Positions 18,246-29,110 of a DNA stretch of 37,108 nt are shown piece by piece (position 1 is the stretch's first letter; the number at the start of each line of letters is the position of its first letter). The stretch is from the NCBI GenBank assembly GCA_030039195.1, contig JASHQK010000481.1, positions 1 to 37,108 on the forward strand, written 5' to 3'. The notes under the pieces were generated by a model. It was not told where the DNA came from, did no database searches, and saw only the letters and a list, made by a program, of their open reading frames with translations. A program made the position numbers and the translations under genes. This DNA comes from Candidatus Sulfotelmatobacter sp. Lineage in GTDB: Bacteria > Acidobacteriota > Terriglobia > Terriglobales > Acidobacteriaceae.

Positions 18246-18445
18246 CTCACCACGGAAGGAACGTCCTGCTTCGCCGCCCAAACCAGCGCGATAATCCAGC
18301 CGATCACGCTCCATCCCAGAAACACGTTCAGCAGCAGGATCGCCACCGTGTCGCGTTTGCTCTTGATCACCGCAATGATCGTCGGCAGGAAGTACAACAC
18401 AAAGCCGAAGCCGAAAAACGGGAAGAACAGGAATCCGAGAGTCAC
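18242..18445 (-). CDS. Superinfection immunity (Imm-like) two-TM membrane protein
   Basis: MTLGFLFFPFFGFGFVLYFLPTIIAVIKSKRDTVAILLLNVFLGWSVIGWIIALVWAAKQ fits the Imm_superinfect family pattern (YFLPTIIA..K....I..LN.FLGW..IGWI.ALVWA). Confidence 0.8.
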   Translation of the reverse strand: MTLGFLFFPFFGFGFVLYFLPTIIAVIKSKRDTVAILLLNVFLGWSVIGWIIALVWAAKQDVPSVVR

Positions 18446-18570
18446 AAGTTACCTCCCTCCCAATAGCCTAGCATCAATCGGGCGCACAAATCCTCACCCG
18501 CTAAAGGATACGCAGCCGCAGCGCCAGAGTTCCATGTGGCAGCGCAAATTTCTTGTCGATTCGGCGGTAA

Positions 18571-19476
18571 CTAGCGCCGCATCGCCCGTTTTCGCGCCAG
18601 CACTGTATCGAGCGCCGCTCGCGTATCTTTCGGTAGATGATACGACTCCTCATCTGCCGGATATTGATGCGATTTCACATCGGCGCGAAACGCCTGCATG
18701 GCACTCATGATCAGAGCCGCCGCGTCGGCATAGCGCCGAACGAACTTGGCCGGAGGCCCGAACGTCAGGTTCAGAATGTCGTGGAAAACCAGTACCTGTC
18801 CATCGCATTCCGGACCGGCCCCGATACCGATCGTCGGTGTGCTGACCTCCGCCGTAATCATGGCCGCGACTTCGCGTGGAATGCCCTCCAGAAAAAGGCA
18901 TGACACTCCGGCCCGGTCGAGGGCGACGGCGTCGCGCATGAGTTGCTCAACCGCTGCCAAGTTCTTGCCTTGTACCTTATAGCCGCCCATCACGTTCACC
19001 GACTGCGGCGTCAGGCCGATGTGCCCGGCAACCGGAATTTCGGCGTCGATGATGTGGCGGATGAGATCTGCTCGTTTTTCGCCACCCTCCAGCTTGACGA
19101 CTTCCGCGCCTCCTTCTTTCACGAATCTGGCTGCATTGCGCACCGCATCTTTCTCATCCACCTGATACGATCCGTACGGCATATCGGCCAGCAGCAGCGC
19201 GTTGCGCACGCCGCGCCGCACGGCTTTCACATGATGCAGCATCTCGTCCATCGTGACCGAGAGCGTGTTTTCGTAGCCGAGCATGGCCTGAGCCAGCGAG
19301 TCGCCCACCAGCACCATGTCGATGCCCGCCTCGTCGACCAGGCGCGCGCCAGCATAGTCATAGGCCGTAAGGCAGGTGATCGGTTCGCGTCGGAGTTTTT
19401 GTTCCCGCAGAGTTGCGGTCGTGATTTTCGGGCGGGACTCGTCCGGTAGACGCCCGTTGATCGGCGTGAGACTCAT
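18571..19476 (-). CDS. panB: 3-methyl-2-oxobutanoate hydroxymethyltransferase
   Basis: ITCLTAYDYAGARLVDEAGIDMVLVGDSLAQAMLGYENTLSVTMDEMLHHVKAVRRG; HIGLTPQSVNVMGGYKVQGK; IGIGAGPECDGQVLVFHDIL. Confidence 0.97.
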   Translation of the reverse strand: MSLTPINGRLPDESRPKITTATLREQKLRREPITCLTAYDYAGARLVDEAGIDMVLVGDSLAQAMLGYENTLSVTMDEMLHHVKAVRRGVRNALLLADMPYGSYQVDEKDAVRNAARFVKEGGAEVVKLEGGEKRADLIRHIIDAEIPVAGHIGLTPQSVNVMGGYKVQGKNLAAVEQLMRDAVALDRAGVSCLFLEGIPREVAAMITAEVSTPTIGIGAGPECDGQVLVFHDILNLTFGPPAKFVRRYADAAALIMSAMQAFRADVKSHQYPADEESYHLPKDTRAALDTVLARKRAMRR

Positions 19477-19751
19477 TTGTCCTCCAGTGCCCCTCCGGCT
19501 CGGCCGGATAGAGCCTGTACAGCGCGTCGTGGGCGCTTCACGTCATTGGATGACGCTTGGCATATTATAGCCGCAAATCGGGCGCGAGTCGATACCACCG
19601 GAATGGGGTTAGGGCATTGAAGGAAAAGATGTTCCTCGCCGAGACAACCAGCGGGAGGCGAAACATTTATTGCCAGTGCGACTATTTTGTCGAGGCCGCT
19701 AGGGTCGTCAAATTCGCCCATCTGTTCCACTTTGGAATCTGCGATTGGAAA

Positions 19752-19769
19752 ATGTGTTCCGGAACACAT
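19752..19769. promoter_or_regulatory. 18-bp perfect palindrome ATGTGTTCCGGAACACAT, candidate operator upstream of the tRNA-like gene
   Basis: Read directly; 33 nt upstream of the tRNA-like 5' end; regulator unknown. Confidence 0.45.
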
Positions 19770-19802
19770 CTGGGAGCGATTTCAGGACCGTAATCTGATT
19801 TG

Positions 19803-19875
19803 GGGTCCGTGGTGTAATTGGCAGCATATCAGCCTGTCATGCTCGAAGGTGCGGCTTCGAATCCCGTCGGGTCCA
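19803..19875 (+). tRNA. tRNA-Asp(GTC)-like gene; no encoded CCA; one C.C mismatch in the anticodon stem and one at the 53-61 T-stem pair
   Basis: Hand fold: acceptor GGGTCCG/CGGGTCC (7/7 with two G-U), D-arm GTGT-AATTGGCA-GCAT, anticodon arm TCAGC-CTGTCAT-GCTCG (anticodon GTC), variable AAGGT, T-arm GCGGC-TTCGAAT-CCCGT. Confidence 0.7.
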
Positions 19876-19907
19876 CAGCATTCCCTGGTTCGGTAGGGAA
19901 TCTGAAA

Positions 19908-19933
19908 GAGGAGCCTCGACAGGCGGGCTCCTC
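19908..19933. repeat. Perfect stem-loop GAGGAGCC-N10-GGCTCCTC downstream of the tRNA-like gene
   Basis: 8-bp inverted repeat read directly. Confidence 0.65.
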
Positions 19934-19977
19934 AAGTAACCTTGACTTCTGGTTCTTATTCTGCCGATAATCAACTT

Positions 19978-20002
19978 GAGCATGACAGGCTGATGTGCTA
20001 CC
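19978..20002. repeat. 25-nt inverted copy of the tRNA D-loop/anticodon arm region
   Basis: gagcatgacaggctgatgtgctacc is the reverse complement of 19820-19844 except one mismatch and one position that would be a G-U pair in RNA; 17 nt contiguous perfect. Confidence 0.85.
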
Positions 20003-20036
20003 CCGAGCGGAAGACGCGCTCGGGGTTTCGCTTTTT
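20000..20036 (+). terminator. Rho-independent terminator-like hairpin ACCCCGAGCG-GAAGACG-CGCTCGGGGT + TTTCGCTTTTTC
   Basis: 10-bp stem, 7-nt loop, T-rich tail. Confidence 0.75.
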
Positions 20037-20301
20037 CTTGCCAATCCTGATGCACGCACAAAACTAGCCCGTGCTTTCGCCTGGGACGAGGCCTTGCTCT
20101 CGCGCAACCCGCTCGAGTTTTGTCTTTTCTCTCGCTCGAATTGCGGAGACTGGATTGCCGCATTCAACGCACGGAACCTTTTTCGCCCGCATCATTCACG
20201 AGGTTCGTTGCTATGTACATACAATAACATACATAAGCGTTCCTTAAGGAACACTGTGGAAAACTATCCGCGTGGAATGTAAGTGGCTTGTTTTCAAATG
20301 G

Positions 20302-22083
20302 CTAACTCTTGCCCCGCACCTTCGCCCAGGTATCCTTCAGCGCCACTGTGCGGTTGAACACGGGCGTTCCAGGCTTCGAGTCAGGATCGACGCAGAAGTA
20401 TCCCAGGCGCTCGAACTGGTACCGGCTGCCTGCGGCCACGTTGGCCAGCGACGGCTCCAGCTTCGCGTGCTGAATCACCTCCAGCGAGTTCGGACTCAGA
20501 TTCTCGGTGAAGTCGTGGCCTTCCGGAACGTCCGTGGGGTCAGGCTTGCTGAACAAGTTTTCGTAGATGCGCACTTCAGCGTCGATCGCATGCGCAGCCG
20601 ACACCCAATGGATCGTCGACTTCACCTTGCGTCCATCAGGCGCGTTGCCGCCGCGAGTGGCGGGATCGTACGTGCAGTGCACCTCGACGACTTCTCCCTT
20701 CTCATTCTTCACGACGCTCTTCGCCGTAATGAAATATCCATAGCGCAGGCGCACTTCTTTCCCAGGCGACAGGCGAAAATATTTTGGCGGAGGCACTTCG
20801 CGGAAATCGTCCTGCTCAATGTAAAGTTCACGTGAAAAAGGAACTTTCCGCGAGCCTGCGCTTGAGTCTTCCGGATTGTTCTGCGCGTCCATCTCCTCGA
20901 CTTGATTCTCGGGATAGTTGTCGATCACCACTCTCAGCGGGCGCAGCACGGCCATCATGCGCGGCGCGCGCTTGTTCAGGTCTTCGCGGACGAAGTGCTC
21001 CAGCATCGCGAGATCAACGATTCCATTGGTGCGTGACACGCCGACAGCAGCCACGAAATTGCGAATCGCGTCGGGCGTGTAGCCTCGGCGCCGCAGGCCG
21101 CCCAGCGTAGGCATGCGCGGGTCGTCCCACCCGCGAACCGTGCCGTCCTCAACCATGCGGCGCAGCAGGCGCTTCGACATGACGGTGTAGGTCAGGCTGA
21201 GACGGTCGAATTCAATCTGCTGCGAAGGAAAGATCCCAAGCTGCTCGATGAACCAGTTGTAGAGCGGCTGATGATCCGCGAATTCGAGCGAGCACATCGA
21301 GTGCGTGATTTTTTCGATCGAATCCGACTGGCCATGCGCGAAGTCGTACATGGGATAGATCGGCCACTTGTTGCCGGTGCGGTGATGCTCGGCGTGCAGG
21401 ATGCGGTACATCACCGGATCGCGCATGTTGAGGTTGGGCGAAGCCATGTCGATCTTCGCCCGCAGAACCCGCGATCCGTCAGGGAATTCGCCGGCGCGCA
21501 TGCGCTCAAATAAATTCAGATTCTCTTCCACGGACCGATTGCGATACGGGCTGTCTTTGCCCGGTTCGGTCAGCGTGCCGCGATGCTTGCGAATTTCTTC
21601 CGCGGAAAGATCATCGACGTAGGCCTTGCCGTCTTTGATCAGCTTGATCGCCCACTGGTAGATCTGTTCGAAATAATCGGAGGCGTAGAAAAGCCCGTCC
21701 CAGTGGAAGCCGAGCCACACGACGTCCTGCTTGATCGATTCGACGTACTCGACATCTTCTTTCTCAGGATTCGTGTCGTCGAAGCGCAGGTTGGTCTTCC
21801 CGCCGAACTCTTCGGCGAGACCGAAATCGATGCAGATCGCTTTGGCATGACCGATATGCAGATAGCCATTCGGCTCAGGTGGAAAGCGGGTCTGCACACG
21901 TCCGTTGTACTTGTTGCTCTTGAGGTCTTCGAGAATCTTGTCGCGGAGAAAATTCGACGGGCGCGACTCCGGAGTCGAATTCGCGTCCGTTTCCGCTTCT
22001 GCCGTTGAGGGAGTCATGACTTCGATGTTACCGCAAAGAAGGTCCGAAATCCGCTGTTCAAGGTGTTGAAGTTCGCCAACCAT
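20302..22083 (-). CDS. glnS: Glutaminyl-tRNA synthetase (start 22083 or 22017)
   Basis: [98 protein letters not shown] (KMSKS-equivalent MSKR). Confidence 0.96.
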   Translation of the reverse strand: MVGELQHLEQRISDLLCGNIEVMTPSTAEAETDANSTPESRPSNFLRDKILEDLKSNKYNGRVQTRFPPEPNGYLHIGHAKAICIDFGLAEEFGGKTNLRFDDTNPEKEDVEYVESIKQDVVWLGFHWDGLFYASDYFEQIYQWAIKLIKDGKAYVDDLSAEEIRKHRGTLTEPGKDSPYRNRSVEENLNLFERMRAGEFPDGSRVLRAKIDMASPNLNMRDPVMYRILHAEHHRTGNKWPIYPMYDFAHGQSDSIEKITHSMCSLEFADHQPLYNWFIEQLGIFPSQQIEFDRLSLTYTVMSKRLLRRMVEDGTVRGWDDPRMPTLGGLRRRGYTPDAIRNFVAAVGVSRTNGIVDLAMLEHFVREDLNKRAPRMMAVLRPLRVVIDNYPENQVEEMDAQNNPEDSSAGSRKVPFSRELYIEQDDFREVPPPKYFRLSPGKEVRLRYGYFITAKSVVKNEKGEVVEVHCTYDPATRGGNAPDGRKVKSTIHWVSAAHAIDAEVRIYENLFSKPDPTDVPEGHDFTENLSPNSLEVIQHAKLEPSLANVAAGSRYQFERLGYFCVDPDSKPGTPVFNRTVALKDTWAKVRGKS

Positions 22084-22123
22084 AAGTACTCTCCTTCCCA
22101 AACACGAAAAAGCGAAAATCGAT

Positions 22124-22273
22124 TTGTGCAGGGGTGGACGCATTCGTCCACTCCGCGAGGCGAATCCGAGCGTGCACGGCGGTGTCGACCACCTCGTCAT
22201 TGCTTCGTTGCGTACCCCGTCCATTGCTAGCTTCGCGCGCAACCCCGGACGAATGCGTCCAGGGCTGCACAAC
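22124..22273. repeat. ~150-bp intergenic element flanked by ~26-bp imperfect terminal inverted repeats (TTGTGCAGGGGTGGACGCATTCGTCC / GGACGAATGCGTCCAGGGCTGCACAA)
   Basis: Both termini read directly; each carries a small GGACG/CGTCC hairpin; related sequence at 32595-32620. Confidence 0.65.
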
Positions 22274-22278
22274 TTTTG

Positions 22279-23817
22279 CTACACACCCGCTGATACCACG
22301 TGCCCGCTCAGCGCACTGACGGATTCTGTTTCAGCCAGCCTGCCCCGATAGCGCACATGGCGCCAGCGCGTCATCTCGACCAGCGGCTTCCACACGGGAT
22401 TCACGAGATCGTGCTTGATCAGCAGGTGCCAGAAGCGGTTCGAGCGCTTGTAGAGGTACGACATGGCGAGATAAAGTGGGACGGCCTGCCACTGCTCCGG
22501 CCGTCGACCCCAGATCGACGCGTGCGAGAACAGGCGCTGGTAAATCCAGGCATAGCCGTGCTCGAGCTCTTCTGGCGACATGTGCCTGGGACGAAAGACT
22601 GCATGGGCCGTGTCGTAGAGAGCCCAGTCGCGATGCAGGATGCGGCCTTGAGCTTCCATCTGCCGGAAGAGCGGCGTTGCTGGATACGGCGTGAGTATGT
22701 GGAAGGTGGCGCACTCCAGTCGGTTCTGTTCGATCCATTCGGCTGTACGGGCAAAAACGTCTTTGCGATCGTGATCGAATCCCAGCACGAACGATCCGTT
22801 TACCTGAATGCCGTAATCGTGCAGGATGCGCACGCGGCGGGCGTAATCGGAAGTTTTCGGCGTCTTTTTGTGCGAGTCAGCGAGATTGTCGTCGGAGAGT
22901 GATTCAAAGCCGATGAATACACCGGTGCAGCCTGCCAGAGCCATGTTTCGAATCAGCGACGGATCGTCAGTGACGTCGATGGTGACAGCGGCGCTCCAGA
23001 TCTTGTTCAGCGGACGGAGCGCATTGCATAGCGCGTGCAAGTAATCGCGGCGCGAGCCCAGATTGTTGTCGATAAAGACGGCATAGGGCTGGGCATCTTC
23101 CGCAAACTCGGAAGCCACTTGGTTGGGATCGCGCATCCGGTATGGCATACGCAGGCCGTCGGTCGCGAGATAGCAGAACCCGCAGCGGTTGTGGCATCCG
23201 CGAGTGGCGATCAGGCTGGTAGTGGTCAGAAAGCTGCGACGGGGAAGAAGTGAGCGGCGAGGCGGAGGGTCGTCGCGATAGTCGTTTTCGTAGGTTGCGA
23301 CATAGCGCGGCTGAAGATGGTCGGTTTCGATATCGTGCAGGATGCGCGGCCAGAGCTGCACGCCATCGCCGAGCGCGAGGGCGTCCGCATGGGGCGCGCA
23401 TTCGTCGGGGCAAGAGAGAACGTGCAATCCTCCAAGGATGACTCTTGATCCGCGAGCGCGATACCAGTCGGCAAGCTGGTAGGCGCGCCGGGCAAACGTC
23501 AAATGAACCGTGATGCCGACGACCTGCGGCATGGGGTGACACGGCGGGCGCCCGTGAAGCAGATTTTCGTCCCAATATTCGAGGCGCCAGTGCGCGGGAG
23601 TGGTTGCGGCGAAGCTGGTCAAGGCGAGCGTGGGAGTGAGCACGTGCTTGCCGAAGCTGGCATTCGCGTCCTTGGGATAGAAGGGGTTGATCAAGAGCGC
23701 ATAGTGCGGATCGAGTGGCCCGGCAGGGCAGTTATCCAGCGCGGGGGCACGAAGCATCTCAGGAGGAATCCAGCGTCTGCGGATGGGGCGTCGGAAGGGT
23801 TCGCTCCAATCGATCAT
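22279..23817 (-). CDS. B12-binding-domain radical SAM protein
   Basis: N-terminal Rossmann-like B12-binding region (RVILGGLHVLSCPDE...DALALGDG), then SLIATRGCHNRCGFCYLATDG (CxxxCxxC), GFESLSDDNLADSHKKT, GSFVLGFDHD, FHILTPYPATPLF. Confidence 0.9.
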   Translation of the reverse strand: MIDWSEPFRRPIRRRWIPPEMLRAPALDNCPAGPLDPHYALLINPFYPKDANASFGKHVLTPTLALTSFAATTPAHWRLEYWDENLLHGRPPCHPMPQVVGITVHLTFARRAYQLADWYRARGSRVILGGLHVLSCPDECAPHADALALGDGVQLWPRILHDIETDHLQPRYVATYENDYRDDPPPRRSLLPRRSFLTTTSLIATRGCHNRCGFCYLATDGLRMPYRMRDPNQVASEFAEDAQPYAVFIDNNLGSRRDYLHALCNALRPLNKIWSAAVTIDVTDDPSLIRNMALAGCTGVFIGFESLSDDNLADSHKKTPKTSDYARRVRILHDYGIQVNGSFVLGFDHDRKDVFARTAEWIEQNRLECATFHILTPYPATPLFRQMEAQGRILHRDWALYDTAHAVFRPRHMSPEELEHGYAWIYQRLFSHASIWGRRPEQWQAVPLYLAMSYLYKRSNRFWHLLIKHDLVNPVWKPLVEMTRWRHVRYRGRLAETESVSALSGHVVSAGV

Positions 23818-23819
23818 CT

Positions 23820-23846
23820 AATGTACTTTATATTACAAAGTACATT
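23820..23846. promoter_or_regulatory. Palindromic operator AATGTACTTT-N7-AAAGTACATT
   Basis: Perfect 10-bp arms, 2 nt upstream of the radical SAM ATG, in the divergent intergenic region. Confidence 0.75.
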
Positions 23847-23853
23847 GTGTCAA
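23827..23853 (-). promoter_or_regulatory. Putative sigma70 promoter TTGACA-N15-TATAAA for the radical SAM gene
   Basis: tgtcaa at 23848-23853 and tttata at 23827-23832 read on the minus strand. Confidence 0.55.
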
Positions 23854-23921
23854 ATTGCCATGGAAGATGGGAACCGGAGGGCGGCTGCGTGCGTATACTA
23901 CGTGCGTTTGAAGGAGAACTT

Positions 23922-25268
23922 ATGCGCCATCGTCTGATCGCAGTCAGCTTTGTCGTCATCTGTATCCTGTCCTGCCTTGCGGCCGCGCTGCAACCAACGC
24001 CCGGCCAGCTGCCGGGCACGGCCATGCCCACGATTACCAGCGTGCCGGCGGGAGCGCAGGCTTCGCCCAACTTTAACGCCGATGCTGCGACGGAGGCTTA
24101 TCTGGCCCTGATCCCGCCGGAGGCCAAAGCCCGTTCCGATGCCTATTTTGAAGGCGGGTACTGGATGATCCTATGGGACTTTCTTTATCTCGCCGTGGTG
24201 ATGCTAATTCTGCTGAACCTGGGCTGGTCGGCAGGGATGCGCAATCTGGCCGAGCGCATTACGCGCTTCAAACCGCTGCAGACGTTGATTTACTGGATTG
24301 AGTACATCGTACTGGTCTCGGTTATGACATTTCCCCTTACGGTGTATGAAGACTACTTCCGCGAGCATAAATACGGCTTGGCGACGCAGACTTTCGGGCC
24401 GTGGATGGTAGATCAGCTGAAGGAATTGGGGGTCGACCTGGTGCTGGGCGGCATTCTGGTGATGGTGCTGTTCGGCGTAGTGCGGCGCCTGTCGCGCAGT
24501 TGGTGGATCTGGGGATCGGCGGTCAGCATCGTCTTCGTCATTTTCCTCGCGCTGATCGAGCCAGTGTATTTGATGCCGATTTTCAACAAGGTGAAGCGAC
24601 TGGACGATCCGAAAGTCACGCAGCCGATTTTGCAGTTGGCGCGGGCGAACGGAATTCCGGCCAAAGACGTCTACGAGATTGATGCTTCGCGGCAGTCGAC
24701 GCGCATGAGCGCCAACGTGAGCGGATTTGGCCAGACCATGCGCATCACGTTAAATGACAATCTGCTGCGGCGCGGATCGCCGGAGGAGATTCAGGCCGTG
24801 ATGGGGCACGAGATGGGGCACTATGTGCTCGATCACGTGTACAACGGCATTCTGTTTTTCTCGGTGGTGATCGTGATTTTCTTTGCGCTGCTGCGCTGGG
24901 CACTGGAATGGACGCGGGCGCGATGGGGCGAAAAGTGGCGGATTCGCGGCATCGGCGATACGGCCGTGCTGCCACTCGTGGTGCTGTTGGGATCGATTTT
25001 CTTCTTCGCGATGACCCCGGTACTCAATACCTTTACGCGCACGCAGGAGCATGAGGCCGACATGTTCGGCCTGAACGCCAGCCGCCAGCCCGATGGTTTC
25101 GCGCAGGCGGCGATTCACCTGGGGGAATATCGCAAGATGAGCCCGGGGACGGTGGAAGAATGGGTTTTCTTCGATCATCCGAGTGGAAGACATCGCATTC
25201 ACGATGCCATGGTGTGGAAGGCGCAAAATCTGAATCTGCCTCAGCCGCAGGGGACGGGAACGCCGTAG
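23922..25268 (+). CDS. M48 family (Ste24-like) membrane metalloprotease
   Basis: AAGGAG RBS; signal/TM segments; VMGHEMGHYVLDHVYNGILFFSVVIVI (HExxH); EHEADMFGLNASRQPDGFAQAAIHL. Confidence 0.93.
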   Translation: MRHRLIAVSFVVICILSCLAAALQPTPGQLPGTAMPTITSVPAGAQASPNFNADAATEAYLALIPPEAKARSDAYFEGGYWMILWDFLYLAVVMLILLNLGWSAGMRNLAERITRFKPLQTLIYWIEYIVLVSVMTFPLTVYEDYFREHKYGLATQTFGPWMVDQLKELGVDLVLGGILVMVLFGVVRRLSRSWWIWGSAVSIVFVIFLALIEPVYLMPIFNKVKRLDDPKVTQPILQLARANGIPAKDVYEIDASRQSTRMSANVSGFGQTMRITLNDNLLRRGSPEEIQAVMGHEMGHYVLDHVYNGILFFSVVIVIFFALLRWALEWTRARWGEKWRIRGIGDTAVLPLVVLLGSIFFFAMTPVLNTFTRTQEHEADMFGLNASRQPDGFAQAAIHLGEYRKMSPGTVEEWVFFDHPSGRHRIHDAMVWKAQNLNLPQPQGTGTP

Positions 25269-25370
25269 AAGATTGGGGAGTCGCGGACGGGCATGCGACT
25301 CAAGGCTTAGCTGCGGAGCTTCGCTCCGCCGGACAGCCGGGGCGGCTGGCCCTGCAAGTCCATCTTGCTA

Positions 25371-25407
25371 TTAGAAAAAACGGACTGGAGAGGCCCCCTC
25401 CAGTCCG
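25371..25407 (-). terminator. Rho-independent terminator of katG
   Basis: Minus strand CGGACTGGAG-GGGGCCT-CTCCAGTCCG followed by TTTTTTCTAA; 27 nt past the katG stop. Confidence 0.9.
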
Positions 25408-25433
25408 CCATGATTTCTCCTGCCGAATCGCTT

Positions 25434-28201
<2,768 letters not shown>

Positions 28202-28228
28202 GGGAGAGGGTTATAGCTTATTACTGAA

Positions 28229-28243
28229 TAATAATGATTATAA
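28229..28243 (-). promoter_or_regulatory. PerR-box-like operator TTATAATCATTATTA
   Basis: 14/15 match to the known PerR box TTATAATNATTATAA, read on the minus strand. Confidence 0.8.
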
Positions 28244-28264
28244 AAGGCAGGAGGATGATGTCAA
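28237..28264 (-). promoter_or_regulatory. Consensus sigma70 promoter TTGACA-N16-TATAAT for perR-katG
   Basis: tgtcaa (28259-28264) and attata (28237-28242) on the plus strand. Confidence 0.8.
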
Positions 28265-28351
28265 GCGCTGCGAAGACTGAACCCCAGTCAACTTAGCTCA
28301 AGGCGATGCAGCACATCCGCGACACGAGCATTCCGGTACACTGATACATTC

Positions 28352-29110
28352 ATGCACTGCATCTACGGCATCAACGCGGTCAGTGAAGCGCTGAAGGCGC
28401 GCGGGCGGGCGTTTGAGTGGGTGGGCATGGCGAAGGAGCGGCACGACCTGCGCCTGCAGCGGCTCATCGAAGATTGCCGGCGCTTGAGCGTGCCGGTGCG
28501 CTTCATGCAGCGCACAGAACTCGACCGGATCGCCGGAGATGCCGCGCATCAGGGAGTGGTCGCGGTCACGTCGGCCAAGCAATACAACGATCTCGAGGAT
28601 GTGATCGAGGCGAAACGCGGACAATATTCTCTGATCGTTGTGCTCGATGGCGTGGAGGATCCGCACAATCTGGGTGCGATTTTGCGCACAGCTGATGCAG
28701 CCGGAGCCGATGGCGTGGTGATTCCCGAGCGTCGTGCTGCGGGTGTGACCGGAACGGTGGCGAAGGTCTCGGCCGGAGCCAGCGAGCATTTGCCGATCGC
28801 GAAAGTCACGAACATCGCACGAACGGTAGAAGAGTTGAAGGACCGCAACATATGGACCGTCGGCCTCGACGAGCACGGCACGCAAAGCTATGACGCTCTC
28901 GACTACAAAATGGATTGTGCGGTCGTGCTGGGCGCCGAAGGCAAGGGATTGCACGACTTGGTGAAAAAGAAGTGCGACTTTCTGGTTTCGATCCCGATGC
29001 TCGGCAAAGTGCCGTCGCTGAATGTTTCCGTGGCTGCGGCTGCAGTTTTGTACGAGATTGTGCGGCAGCGGCGCGCGAATCAGGCAGTCAAATCCAGAAT
29101 AGTTCCGTGA
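28352..29110 (+). CDS. rlmB: TrmH/SpoU-family 23S rRNA (guanosine-2'-O-)-methyltransferase RlmB-like
   Basis: YGINAVSEALKARG; VVLDGVEDPHNLGAILRTADAAGADGVVIPERRAAGVTGTVAKVSAGASEHLP; VLGAEGKGLHDLVKKKCDFLVSIPMLGKVPSLNVSVAAAAVLYE. Confidence 0.95.
   Translation: MHCIYGINAVSEALKARGRAFEWVGMAKERHDLRLQRLIEDCRRLSVPVRFMQRTELDRIAGDAAHQGVVAVTSAKQYNDLEDVIEAKRGQYSLIVVLDGVEDPHNLGAILRTADAAGADGVVIPERRAAGVTGTVAKVSAGASEHLPIAKVTNIARTVEELKDRNIWTVGLDEHGTQSYDALDYKMDCAVVLGAEGKGLHDLVKKKCDFLVSIPMLGKVPSLNVSVAAAAVLYEIVRQRRANQAVKSRIVP

Noticed and set aside
18242-18445. Imm-like gene as evidence of a prophage
   Set aside because: No integrase, structural phage genes or att repeats in the window; the gene is inside a biosynthetic operon.
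20252-20263. DnaA-box-like TTTTCCACA near 20254-20262 with nearby AT-rich palindromes, considered as a replication origin
   Set aside because: Only one box seen and no dnaA/dnaN neighbourhood.
19829-20282. Small ORFs across the tRNA-like locus (both strands)
   Set aside because: They translate tRNA and hairpin sequence; no protein family seen.
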